DNA from: Meandrina meandrites
Taxonomy: Eukaryota; Cnidaria; Anthozoa; Scleractinia; Meandrinidae
DNA: 64,000 bases
Assembly (NCBI GenBank): GCA_963693305.1
Contig: OY855906.1
Location: 6,578,501 to 6,642,500, forward strand
Direction: 5' to 3'
The notes beneath the pieces were generated by a model. The model did no database searches and was not told the DNA's origin. It saw only the letters and a list, made by a program, of their open reading frames with translations. Numbering within the stretch: the first letter of the stretch is position 1; each line of letters opens with the position of its first letter. Positions 39,101 through 48,975 of the stretch are shown here, in pieces. A program made the position numbers and the translations under genes.

Positions 39101-42100
39101 TGAAAAACAACTAACTTAAGGATTCATAAGTTGTCCAAAATTCAATTTTTGAAAAACGTATTTGCCATCGGATTCCCATACAAACACTTTAATTTCTTTT
39201 TGCTTCCCGGACACAAATTTTGCTTCCGAAACATATGTTGCCCAGTTTAGCCACCATGGAAGCAATGTTGACTAGTTTATGCGCATGCGTGGCACTTTGT
39301 TCCCGGAACATTGTTTCCTAGTTTAGCCACTCGGGCAGCAAAACATTTTTCTTGTTTCCCGCTAATTTAGCCAACCAGGAAACATGACAAGGAATAATGT
39401 TTCGGCAACAAATGGTTCCTAGTTTAGCCAGGCCTTTATATTTGGATAACGAAGAAATCCTCAAAGCTTCAAAAGTAATTAAGGCGAAACGAATGTTGTT
39501 GAACGGCTGCTTATTTATAATTTCCGCTCCAGTTTGTTTCTTGTATTGTGTTTGATATGCTCGCTTAATTATCTGAACTTTATTTTTGAAGGAAAAGTAC
39601 GACCACGATCATTTCAGAAAGCTGTTAAGTGGTTGTTCTGCAAACGAAAAATCAATCGATAAACTGATTGATTGACAGGTTTGTTTGATACTTTTCGTCC
39701 TCAATGTTGCGCGCGTTCCAAGAGCCTACCATTGATTGACAGCTGTGGGTGGATGCGTAGCCAATCAGATTGCGAGGTTTCCAACAGTAGGTGACTGGGT
39801 TAATATGCTAAATTAAAGTAAACTCACCTCACAACATTCAGCAAGAAACTGTTCAGGTCCTTTTGCTTTTGCATTTGTTTAGAAATCTACAGGTCATAAT
39901 GGCAATAAGAAACATATAAATTAAAATAAACACATGTATGACGGGTTCCTTGGCGGTGCGAGTTTTGCAATATTGACCACCAAGATGAGCCCCTCACGAA
40001 AAAAAACAATGTTTAACTGTTTTCCTGTTTATATCCGTAGTAGCTTAGTTTGGTTTAAATTTATTTATTACACACCTCAGCATGGTGAATAGCAATACTG
40101 CCCCAAGCAAGGTAGCTATTGACGATCTACAATGTGCGAGAGAGGAAAAACGTCACGGTCAGACAAGTATTGGAAAGGAAGCTGATAGCAATATGCAAGG
40201 TTCAACACTACAAGGAGGTACGGAAACTTAGAAACTTAGAAACCGGCCAGACCAGTTTATTCGAGAACAGAATTCCATTGTGAGTCAGATTTGTCCTGTC
40301 AAATCAGTCAATATATAAATATTATACATTGTTAGGGTGGATTTGTCGGAAAATCTCGTGGAAAAGGCCCATTTCGCATTCAAAACCACCGAACCGGCCG
40401 GCCAGTTCTGACAAATGGAAAGCGCCGTTAGATTGATGCGCAATTAATCACAAGCTAAATAAGACACAATCAAAAAAGAATAATTTTTTTTTCAGCTTGT
40501 ACCAGAATTCGAACGCAGACGGATGTTCTATTGGTGGTATTTCGGGCAGCATGAAACAGCAGTGGAGATTCGTTCTTTTAAATTGGAATTCTTCGGTAAA
40601 CCGCTCAAAAGAAATAAATCAATAATTACCTCTTCATCTTCCCGCTCAAATGATGAGTTACCGAGCTTTTTGACCAATTCGACAATACCTGAAAATACAA
40701 TCAAATTTATCACTTTTAGGATACTGTACCATAAAAAAATTCATCGGTACTCGTGCAAATCAAACTTAAAAGGAAGCAGTAGAAGTGTACACTGTACACC
40801 AAATGCAAGTGTATTTGAGCAAGATTTGTTATCTCAAAATGGTAATGTTTCTAACACATCGTTTCAAAATTTGCAACATAAAAAGACAAAATAGAATTAA
40901 GTTCTACTTTTCCCAATGTTTGCTAGCAACGATTTTACATCTGCGCAACACGGTAGTGCTTCGAATTACAAACATAGCCATGAGCGCTTGTCTTGTTTGT
41001 TTTGCGCTCTCAGTGAGACTGAATACTAATTAAAGAAAACGGCGTGTCCTTACCAACTATAGTCCCATCTGCTTGTACAATGGGCTGGCATAACACAGAC
41101 TGGGCTGTACTGTCTGAAATACAAGTGAAAATTCCATTGCTACCCTCACCGTTTCTACCAAGAGATTACTAACATTATTTTCACTAGCCTCACAAGCAAA
41201 CGGCCATTATTTGGAGGGAGATCAGGGGCACCCAACGACCGAATCTTTCCAAAGACGTCAGAAGTGTCGTAAATGGATTTCTCTATGTTCTAGAAGGCTT
41301 TTTAGTTAATTTGGAGATGCCCTAAAAAATATTTATCTGTTCGGATATTTAAGGGGAACTTTCGTCGTTTCGAAAATTCTAGAGTCCTTTTTTGAGTCAT
41401 CCGAAAGTTTTAGCTATCCTGATGGATCTTGTCGAAAGTTCGAGGACACCGAGAGACCTTATTTTCACTAGAAAATTTTAGGGGAGGTTTTTCGTTATAC
41501 GTGTGCCTATCGAAATTTCGCGAAAATACTAGGCAATATAAATGTTTATTCGAATATTATAGGCGTTAAACCTATTCATCCGAAAACGTTAGGGGGTGTA
41601 ATTGCCTTTATCTTTCATTAGGTTCACGTACATTCCTGATTACCTCTAATGCTCACCGAAACTTTTTAGCAGCTTTTGGAATAATTAAGCCAAACGAAAA
41701 TTTTAGAGAACAAACAAAACCGTCCGAAAATTATGGGACATGATAAAAGTGAGCACATCAATTCCGAAAATTCTAGGGAAACTTTATGGTTTTCCGAAAA
41801 AATTTGAGAAGTCTAGAGCGTCGCTGGGAAAAAATTTCGAAATTCTTAGGCGACCTTCCATCCGAACAGATATTTTACCGAAATATTCCGTTGGGTGCCC
41901 TTGGGAGATGGCAGTTACAACAAGGAGCTAAAAACTGTGACCACTTTTAATCTGTTTACAATTGGTCACACTGTTGGCAGGGATCGAACAAAATGCCACC
42001 CGATCGTCCAGGGCAAGTAGATTTTCCTGTCAAGCAAGTAACTTTTCATGCTCACTTTCCAAATAGGCAAGAGTCCAGGCAAGTGTTTGTACTGAAAAGT

Positions 42101-44936
42101 ATTTACCAACTTACTCGGGAAAAGCAAAATCAAGAGAAGGGCACGCGCGCTTCAATTCAAGGTTTTTATTAACGGAATTTCCAGGACAACTTCATTTCGC
42201 AATTTTTGAAGAGCTACATTTCGCGAAACTTGATTCTGCCGAATTTGTCTAATTTGTTTAGCAAGCACTTTCGTTTCTCGAGACATCAAGTTTTTCGCGA
42301 TTTTTAAACAAGTCACGAAAAACGCGAAAACTTGATCTCACAAGAATTCACACGATATAGCAACACAAATGATCCTTCACGAAGCAGTAGAGGGGCGTGG
42401 TAGAAAATGCCGACGAATTGAAAATGAATTTCCGAAAGTACATGTGGGCATAGTTAGTAGAGGGGACTAACTATGATGTGGGTTGCTAAATGTAGCCATA
42501 AACCAAGACAAAGTGGCTGGGGTGTGTGCGACCTTTAATTTGAACAATGGTAAATATTTCCAATAAACGCCGACTTTGCGAAACGTTGCCTACAGAAGCG
42601 TGGGGTTGTTCTCCAAGAGCTGGACTGAAGCAGAACGATACGTCAGTTTCGTTAAAATTATCAAAACGAGTTTTCGGAAGTGTAATTAGGTCAATCTTAA
42701 TTTGCAATGTGGTGTTAAGTGGTAAGAAGTCAGTCTTCTGTCGGTAAATTAATGCCGAGCTTTTACAGAAGGATTACAAGTTAGAATAATTCAACATATC
42801 TCTGATGATGCTTACTTTTCTGGCCATTGTAACTGAACGTAAATCGCTTCGAACTTTAATAGACAGTGAGGATCTGTTTAATGAACGCTTACCTTCAATA
42901 CCGATCCCTTTGGGAAACCGTTCATCCTACAACAATAAAAAATGATTATATTACGTTCAAGGAATATAGACGACATGTCAATAAAATACCGGACTAGTTT
43001 TGTTAATTACACGGTGAACTTTGTGGAAAAAGAAATATTTTGTTCCTCAAATGGGAATTATATCAACGAGAGATTTCAAACACTCTTTCTCGTTTAACGG
43101 CCAGCTCTAGTACGGTCTTATCGGATTGTGACCTTCTCAATCTTCACCGAGAGCCCATAAGAGTTTTCACCTTGTGGCTTCGCTACACTCATTAGAGGCT
43201 CTGCCGATGCTATGTCTGCTATACAGTTTAACCAGGTTGCATTTTATGTGGGTTACGCCGAAGATCTTCGGCGTGGACGTCAAAAGTTTGTGGCGTACTG
43301 GCGTACGATCGTGGTCGGCGCGTTTTAATTGGCGTACAGATGACGTATTTTATATAAGAGTAACAGAGAGCCTTGGCGTAGACTTTTTAAACCTTGGCGT
43401 ATCTTCGGCGTTGGATGTACACGGAATGCACCTGGTAGTTTAAGCCTGGGCTAAGTTGAAACTGTGCTGTGATTATTACGTGAGATTAGGCCTAAATAAG
43501 GGGATTCTTAGACCTCAGTTGGTAGCAGGCTAGGGAAAGGGATAGGGCCAGCTTTTATAGATGTCAGTGACAGTCCAGAAAAGCACCATATATAATATTG
43601 AATTTTTCGGGGACTTGGCGGATCAACTTGGAAGTATAGTAGTGAGAAAGGGATGCTAGCATGCCAGAGGCTCCAGGTTGGATCCTGGGGGTGTGGTGGG
43701 GTGCCACTAAAATGGCATCAACCGTTTATGAAAGGGAAACGTACTCGCGCGGGAGATCCTGCCTGCCAGGCTCTGATAAAAGCAGTAAAAACAGAAAGCC
43801 GGGCATTATATGGGAATGAAGACAGGGAAGCTTTGACTAAAAATCTTAAGCACAGAGCATTGTTAGTACTTACAAAAAAGCAAGAGCCGGGGTGAAATTA
43901 ACAAGAGTAGTTAAAATACATTACCCCGAGAATATCCTTTACAAATAGTCTTTCTCCTGTCTCTGCAACATAAGCTGCTACAGTGCCACCATATGCAATG
44001 GTTTGACGGCAAAGGGATCGTGATCTACGACCAAACAAATGGACAAAAATGTATTAAGATACACCTTGTTTCTTTTGTTTCTCTGACTCAGTTTTCAGTG
44101 GCGCACTGATCATGGAACTACTGGCTATAAACTGTAAATCTCCATTGTAGCTTTTAAATGGCTAACTCAAATAAAGTTGTATAATTAACAGTATAGACTA
44201 CAAGCCTGAGGCGCAGCTGACTCGGAGTTGAATATTGCTCATAGAAAATGGGGGTGAGTGGTCTAATTAATTTAGCAGACAATTTAAAGGATTGCTGTCC
44301 AATACCTGCAAATTTATGCATTTTTAAGCTAAAAATAAAAAAAAAAAGAAAAGAATAACACAATAACGCAACACATGAGACATGCGCTACGGATTTTTTT
44401 TTTTGCTGTTTTACCTTGGTTTGTTCTCAGAATACAGATAAATATCCTGCAAAATAAGGAAGAAATGAGAAAAATTAATATGATTACCGCTGATTTACAT
44501 GACTAAATGGCTATTAAGGTTTTTATTGGTTGGGTACAAGTGCTGGCTTTGGCATATTGTTCAGCGAGTTGCAAGTTTTGATAACTAAAAAAAATCCACA
44601 TATGCAGTCAAACTAATTTTGATGCAATTTCTTTTGTTTTATTTCCCAAGCCTCAGATGGATGGATGGACAGACAGACAGATAGAGGGACAGATGGACAG
44701 ACAGACAGATGGACGGACAGACAGACAGATGGACTGACGGATGGACCAACCATCAAGCCAACCAACCAATGGATGGACAGACGTGGCAAATATTGACTGG
44801 CATAAAAAATAATAGCAATCAAATTGTATAACTTACAATGTTTTATACTTACTCTCCCATTCTTGTCCACCAAGTAAAGAGAATGTCTGTTGGCATGTGT
44901 AGCTAAAAATTATAATATTATTTATAAATACATAGA

Positions 44937-44971
<35 letters not shown>

Positions 44972-47451
44972 ATACCTAAATACATATTAAGTAAATTAAT
45001 TAATTAATTAATTAGTAAAAAATACCCTATTGGAAGAGAATGCCCTTAGAATTAAAATAATTGAATGAGAACTAACTGGTACCCTGTCAGTGTCATGAAT
45101 GTTTAATATTAATAAGTTAAGTGCAGGTGTCAGAGCATAGGGGTGAGCCTCGATCCTTTCCATCATCTCCTCCATGTCCCAGAGTTAAACAATTCCCTGT
45201 CGAGTCTTGCCCTTTATGAGGACAAAATAATGAGACGGCAGTGGGAACAAGTCAGGAATAAAACTGAGTTATCCAAACAAACAAATCAAAATGGAATCAG
45301 CTGTGTTCAAGGATTACCTGCTGCAACACTTTTGACAAGCTCGTACATAACTCTCACTTTCTTTGGTTGTTGATTGATGTCTTTTGTCAGTTGCTGTAGC
45401 ATTTTGCGCTTGTCGGTATGAACACAAAACTTGAAAACCAAAAATAGGAAATATAAAATTCAACAAAATGTAAGGAAATGTTAACATCATTGATACACTT
45501 TTTAACAAACTTTGGGCATCATAAATAACATTGGGGAAAGTAAATATAACAGACTTCACCTAATTACTATTAATTGCGTGGCCAATAAAAATAATACTAT
45601 TAACAGTTTAATAATTGTACCTTCCACTTTGAGAGTGAGGGCCTCACTCCTGTAAAACAATAAAGGAAAAAAATATAGCAAATGAATAAAATAATCAATA
45701 ATTAATTCCATAATTACCTTTTGCTAGGACAAGATACTCGTATTTTAACTGCATTTCCTAAACATGGTAAACATATGCTTAAATTTAAAAAAAGGTTGCA
45801 GCTGCAACACTCAAAGAATTTGAGGAAGAAACAGAGAGCTAGCTATATAGGTGATCCTTAAAATGCAGCAATGTAACCTGATAAAGCTAAGCAGGTCCCA
45901 AAAGGGCTTAGGGCTCCAGGCCCAACATATAGCTGAGTTATAAGGACTTTATCCAGGACTCCCAAAAATCAGGCTGTGCCTCTAAGCAGCAAAACAGTGG
46001 GGCTTGATCTAGCCATAGGATGACCATTAGTGATGGGGTGTGAAATAATTTGCCCCCAAGTGACTTCTGATAAATTACTAGTTTCTCCTTCCAATTTGCC
46101 CTTTGTATGATTGTAATGAAATCAAAGGGAGAAATTCATATTAGATCAGCGGTCATTTAGGGCCTTATTCCACACTCCCCTTCACGTTAAGGCTTTTGGG
46201 CTCAAGCAAACTACCCCCTTTAAGACCCTGACCAAAATAAATCAATCAATCACTAAAAGTTGACTAACCATTGCTGCCATCCCCAGTTATGGGTTCCACA
46301 GCTTGTGTTTTTCTAATCAGCCATCTCTCAAGCTGTTCTTGGCTGATGTCTGCCATAATGAAATCCTCTAGTACTTGAGGGTTGGCCATAAGATACTCCT
46401 TGACTCGCATCTCAGAGAGAACTGTTATAATTAAAAATTCAGAAGACTGTTGATTATACTGGGCAAAGTTTGAAATTTCTTTTCACTTTTAAATTTGCAA
46501 CAAAGACATAAATATGTACTCAGTTACAAATTGTGCAGTTCCAAAAAAAATCTCCACACTCCCTCAATAGGGATTAAAATTTCCAGGGAGGAGGAGAGTG
46601 AGAGAGGGGGAGGGGCATCTGAACGAACCAAAAATTTAAAGCATTTCAATTTATGAAGAGGTTAAATGGGGGGGGGGGGGGGGGGGGGTTATAGGGAAAA
46701 TTCCTTCCCCGTATGGTTATTTTCAGAAACTACACATTTATTTAATGTGTACATGTAGTTTCTGAAAATAGTTTTAAAAAACAAAAATATTTTAATTTAA
46801 CTTTCATAATGCACTTTGAGAATTTTTAATTTTTGGGTTCATGACAGATGTAACGTTCCGCTATCCAAGAGTGTAAATAAGCGCAAGAAATAAGCCAACA
46901 AATAATAACTCTGTGTTAAATTTGACACACCTGCCAAGCACTTGGTAAGAGTCACGTGACTAACATGAAGTCATAACAGATGTTACAAAGGCCCAAAATT
47001 TCAAAATTGCATCTAAGAAAAGTCTTTGATTCTTTGATGAATTTCCAGTGGGTTGGGATCACATGAAGAAAAGCCTAGCTTGGAAATTCCCAGGGATAGG
47101 AGGAGACTTTTTTAAACCTATCTGTAATGGAAATAATTCAACAGGGGTGTGCATGAGGCCTTACAAGGGAAACCCGAGTGGCATGGATGTTTTGAGAGAT
47201 TGAATTTTAGATTAAATAAGAAAGAAAAGAAAACAATTAACCCCATTTCTGATTTGTGTTAATGCATTGCTCCCCCCCCCCCCCCCATCCCTGCTGCAAA
47301 AAAATGTGAAAAAGAAAAAATGAGGCAATTTTTATTTTATTATTTATTTATTTTTATAGTAGTTGATGATTTGACTGTGCAAAACCTTAAATCAAATTGA
47401 AAAGAACACTTTCAGAAAAAAAAGGGGAAGAAACTAAGAAGAAATGGCAAT

Positions 47452-47483
<32 letters not shown>

Positions 47484-48975
47484 ATTTCTTTATTTATAAA
47501 TGACATGTTGGAAAAGAAATAACCTGACCAGTGGGACAACCAAAAACCAGAAAAAAAGCCCAGTGTCCTGAATTATGAAAAGGTACGACCTCCTGGTTCA
47601 ACTATATTTAATGCTATCTTTACTTGGCATTCTAAAAGCTTTTTGATATATGCATAATCGATCTGAATTGCTTGAAAATTTCATTTCCGTTGTGTCATGT
47701 AATGACAACATCACCAGATTTTTTTCCCTTTTTGCGTTCAGAATTAACTCGATCTCTATTTTTTTTCGCTCTTATTCTTTTAATTCATGAATGACATGAA
47801 TAACGCTTTAAAGGTTCATTTCACCTGTGGTCGTTTTTGTCATAAATAAGTAATGCTTGTCGCTTTCGAATCTCGACATCTCATCACCGTATTCTAAAAT
47901 AACAAAAATCACAGAAATATTAAAGATTTTAGATCAGCATTGTTAATTTTTTTTTTTTTAATTTCATAATGGCTTCCGAAGCGCCATTTTTTTTCTTCTT
48001 CGTGCGTAGGGAACATCTGATCAAAAATCTTAATTTAAGCTTAAATGGAATTGATAAACACCAAAACCGTTTTCCTTGGTTAATTTGTACTTTGTTTGAG
48101 TGGACGCAAAATTTGCATTTGTATCAGATCCTCTTGCGATGAAATCACAATAACAAAATAACTGAAAAAATTGGAATCAATTCAACAAACATGAGAGGAC
48201 ATCTTACCGAAATTTAACGCATGATAATCCATTCTGAACAACGCGGTTTACTCAAACATAAGCCTCATACAGAACGATAGGGATAGAAAATACTAGACAA
48301 CTGGCCGAGAGTATTTTAGCTTAATTCAGCTAGGTCGCCTCGACCTTCATTTTATTATTAGAAAGCTCCTGAAAGTCTTCAAATACAAGCTCGTATTTCA
48401 GTCCCTATGGGAACGAAACGTAACTCTTCGAATCTGTTATGACTATGAGCTTGAATCGGTCGCGGAGAAACTAAAATTACGTAAAGCTAAAGAAATCATT
48501 TCCATTAAACTCGCTACCCGCTCACCTAAGCGATGTTAAACAGCCAACATTGGAGATTTAATCGCCAGGGAAAAATATATTTCGAAATGTCACGTTGTAA
48601 GGAAAACCAATTAAATTTTATGCACGACGTTGACACGATCGTCTTCGATTCTAAAGTCTTATGCGTAATGTTTTCATACAGTACAAACAAAGTGCTTATC
48701 GTTTAAATAAAACACACTTCACCATCCTCGAGACGCAAATTCGATGAAATATCGAGGAAAATACAACGATTCACAGTTTATCACCGTTGTAACATTTAAA
48801 AAACGTTTCTAGTTAAGTTGTTTTCACCTCCAGAAGGTTTCCCTTTGAGACCAATACCTCCGCCAGCGTGGGTTTCATCGTTGACGTTTCCGTTCTCTCT
48901 AAAATTTCGCAGCGTTATTTGATTCGGAAGTGGAGGAAGCCGGCGAACACTAACTTGTTTTGTCGGCGAGGACAT
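24155..48975 (-). CDS. Dual-GAF cyclic nucleotide phosphodiesterase, PDE10-like
   Basis: Twenty-seven exons in transcript order: 48975-48828, 47893-47825, 46421-46269, 45649-45621, 45429-45318, 44902-44853, 44446-44415, 44024-43925, 42926-42893, 41113-41054, 40688-40630, 40126-40076, 39886-39828, 34846-34795, 34384-34242, 33319-33158, 32868-32813, 31755-31697, 31327-31218, 30647-30558, 29475-29325, 28654-28499, 27711-27539, 26751-26640, 26191-26111, 25088-25000, 24272-24155. Total 2508 nt, 835 residues. The N-terminal helix reads [11 protein letters not shown]...LERWLIRK, as in PDE10A. GAF-A covers about residues 150-300 ([15 protein letters not shown]) and GAF-B about 315-475 ([25 protein letters not shown]). 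The catalytic domain is about 500-810: [12 protein letters not shown] (His566, His570), HDIDHRG (His604, Asp605), MTACDL (Asp715), PMMDR, and the purine-binding Gln767. It should hydrolyse cAMP and/or cGMP in the cytosol under GAF control. The donor at 31218 is weak and was chosen by phase. Confidence 0.92.
24677..24875. repeat. Nested palindromic element
   Basis: Outer arms TTGGCCGTTTTAATACTGGA and its near complement ending AAAACGGCCAA. An inner inverted pair, CTACTTTTCGAAAA and TTTTCGAAAAGTAG, lies near 24722-24766. PDE10-like intron. Confidence 0.7.
26822..27151. repeat. Terminal-inverted-repeat element
   Basis: Ends GAATCCTTGTTTA and TAAACAAGGATTC exactly inverted (13 bp), about 330 bp, in a PDE10-like intron between the exons at 26751 and 27539. 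Confidence 0.5.
27771..27965. repeat. Foldback element, copy 2
   Basis: Same family as 7808-7980: outer TAATAGGCC/GGCCTATT, inner ACGTGCGAAACCAT and its complement ATGGTTTCGCACGT. It lies in a PDE10-like intron, next to the exon at 27539-27711. Confidence 0.7.
28076..28143 (+). mobile_element. SINE 3' body fragment
   Basis: Contains GACTAGCATCCCCTCCAGGG and then a spaced TTCTCATGCT, matching the 3' part of the SINE at 3990-4212. There is no tRNA head. It lies in a PDE10-like gene intron. Confidence 0.45.
28996..29177. repeat. Foldback element
   Basis: Inverted ends AGAGATTAAGCATGACGTT and AACGTCATGCTTAATCTCT of 19 bp, about 180 bp apart. PDE10-like intron. Confidence 0.6.
29738..29820 (+). 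repeat. Dispersed repeat pair with 56034-56116
   Basis: Both copies share GACAGGTA.AAAAGAAATGG and GTTTTCAAATTT.ACAGTATCAC in the same order, in introns of two different genes. Confidence 0.5.
31001..31180. repeat. Single copy of the palindrome family amplified at 53.4-54.1 kb
   Basis: Shares GTGCATTGTTGAGTTATATA, AGAACACGAGAGAAGTGCAT, CGTGCTTTATGGA and GCGCGCGCAATT with the cluster at 53421-54132. PDE10-like intron. Confidence 0.7.
32112..32481. repeat. TTAA-flanked terminal-inverted-repeat element
   Basis: Ends TTAAAGGGACACTATCA and TGACAGTGTCCCTTTAA, with TTAA at each border, about 370 bp and non-coding. The TTAA target is typical of piggyBac-type MITEs. PDE10-like intron. Confidence 0.65.
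32656..32735 (+). mobile_element. SINE 3' body fragment
   Basis: Reads CACTAGCATTCCATCCAGG, AGTAGCAATATTCCT and TTTCATGCTACGGAAACCG, matching the 3' body of the SINE at 3990-4212. No tRNA-like head precedes it. Confidence 0.55.
33407..33513. repeat. Foldback element
   Basis: Arms of about 30 bp: GAGTGTTTCATCATATTTCC at the left, its near complement GGAAATGTGATGAAACACTC at the right. It is next to the GAF-B exon at 33158-33319 and explains the spurious extension of that open frame. Confidence 0.7.
35679..35802 (+). repeat. Dispersed repeat, copy 2
   Basis: Second copy of the repeat at 12533-12658. It lies in the large PDE10-like intron that also holds the GPCR. Confidence 0.65.
36069..36178. 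repeat. Foldback element
   Basis: Arms of 26 bp (GTTGTTAATTTCAAATTTCC at the left, GGAATTTGAAATTAACAGCG at the right) separated by about 58 bp. Confidence 0.7.
36247..36474. repeat. Palindromic MITE-like element
   Basis: Left end TTCACACCAA..AACATGTTTAGTTAAAC; right end GTTAAACTAAACAAC..TTGGTGTGAA. The arms are inverted with small indels, about 228 bp in all. Confidence 0.65.
37834..38775 (-). CDS. Intronless class A (rhodopsin-like) G-protein-coupled receptor
   Basis: A single open frame of 313 residues with seven hydrophobic segments, a plasma-membrane receptor of unknown ligand. Key positions: N-glycosylation site NRT at residue 2; VSDLL with Asp78 (2.50); DRY at 134-136 ending TM3; Trp162 (4.50) in TM4; proline pair 194-195 in TM5 and Tyr206; FCLP at 251-254 in TM6, with Leu in place of the usual Trp; NPLVY at 289-293 in TM7, then a short tail with Cys310. 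Position 1.50 is Ser49 instead of Asn. The loop between TM4 and TM5 has no cysteine, so the common TM3-loop disulfide is absent, as in melanocortin, cannabinoid and EDG receptors. It resembles the large lineage-expanded melanocortin/adenosine-like receptor set of corals and anemones. It lies within an intron of the PDE10-like gene on the same strand. Confidence 0.9.
   Translation of the reverse strand: MNRTDLNCPQDIYVNKFYTSPHLSRFYFPLSVLNCVIDSCLPITAVGGSALLLVAFIRFPQLREVPSNLLLASQAVSDLLVGLLIQPLITARHVTFLLGDCSLTQSNFSNGFVTYWIHALLFASCLNICLITVDRYICIVHSLRYHTVVTEEKVIRAIRASWLFSLAFAIIQTVPFIPGATILRSTARVFAIIPPSLLVFITFFCYFKMAKIARRHKRQIRTQMNVHQGPTEQDFQSTKTTFLMVSLNLLFCLPTVVVVLGLYASKNVELLEAVMPFVATLACLNPSINPLVYYARSRKIRGYVWKVLKCEYN
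38787..38908. repeat. GPCR 5' flank, proximal copy of a duplication
   Basis: About 120 bp immediately upstream of the GPCR start codon (minus strand). It recurs in the same orientation at 39443-39568 with roughly ten differences. Both copies contain TTTATAATTTCCGCTCCAGT and GATATGCTCGCTTAA. Confidence 0.75.
39443..39568. repeat. GPCR 5' flank, distal copy of a duplication
   Basis: Second copy of 38787-38908. The 530 bp between the copies contain several spaced AGTTTAGCCA motifs (39243-39430). Confidence 0.75.
41222..41905. repeat. Repeat element with inverted ends and internal CCGAAAATT units
   Basis: Starts near AGGGGCACCCAACG and ends with the complement CGTTGGGTGCCCTTG. The interior is built of irregular units of about 35-45 bp centred on CCGAAAATTCTAGGG-like cores. 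Non-coding, PDE10-like intron. Confidence 0.6.
44655..44777 (+). repeat. Tetranucleotide microsatellite (GGAC/AGAC/GATG)n
   Basis: Imperfect array of GGAT, GGAC and AGAC units in a PDE10-like intron, adjacent to the exon at 44853-44902. Confidence 0.9.
44928..45015 (+). repeat. (AAAT)n and (TTAA)n microsatellites
   Basis: A run of about ten AAAT units followed by TTAA units. A second (AAAT)n run lies at about 47451-47486. Confidence 0.9.
48208..48232 (-). other. Alternative first coding exon of the PDE10-like gene
   Basis: A short exon begins ATG and reads MDYHALNF, followed by one extra base and a good GTAAGA donor. It leaves in phase 1, exactly like the upstream first exon at 48975-48828, so either can splice to the exon at 47893. 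It would give a shorter, different N-terminus starting about 0.7 kb downstream. Alternative N-termini from separate promoters are known for mammalian PDE10A. Here the evidence is only the open frame, donor and phase match. Confidence 0.5.

Larger units (their letters stand above)
34847..39827. other. Large PDE10-like intron hosting the GPCR
   Basis: A 5-kb intron between the exons at 39886-39828 and 34846-34795. Besides the GPCR it contains a G tract at about 35128-35149, the dispersed repeat at 35679-35802, two foldback elements (36069-36178, 36247-36474) and the duplicated GPCR 5' flank. No other PDE exon is missing here, since the flanking exons join in phase and match neighbouring PDE10A residues. 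Confidence 0.75.
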
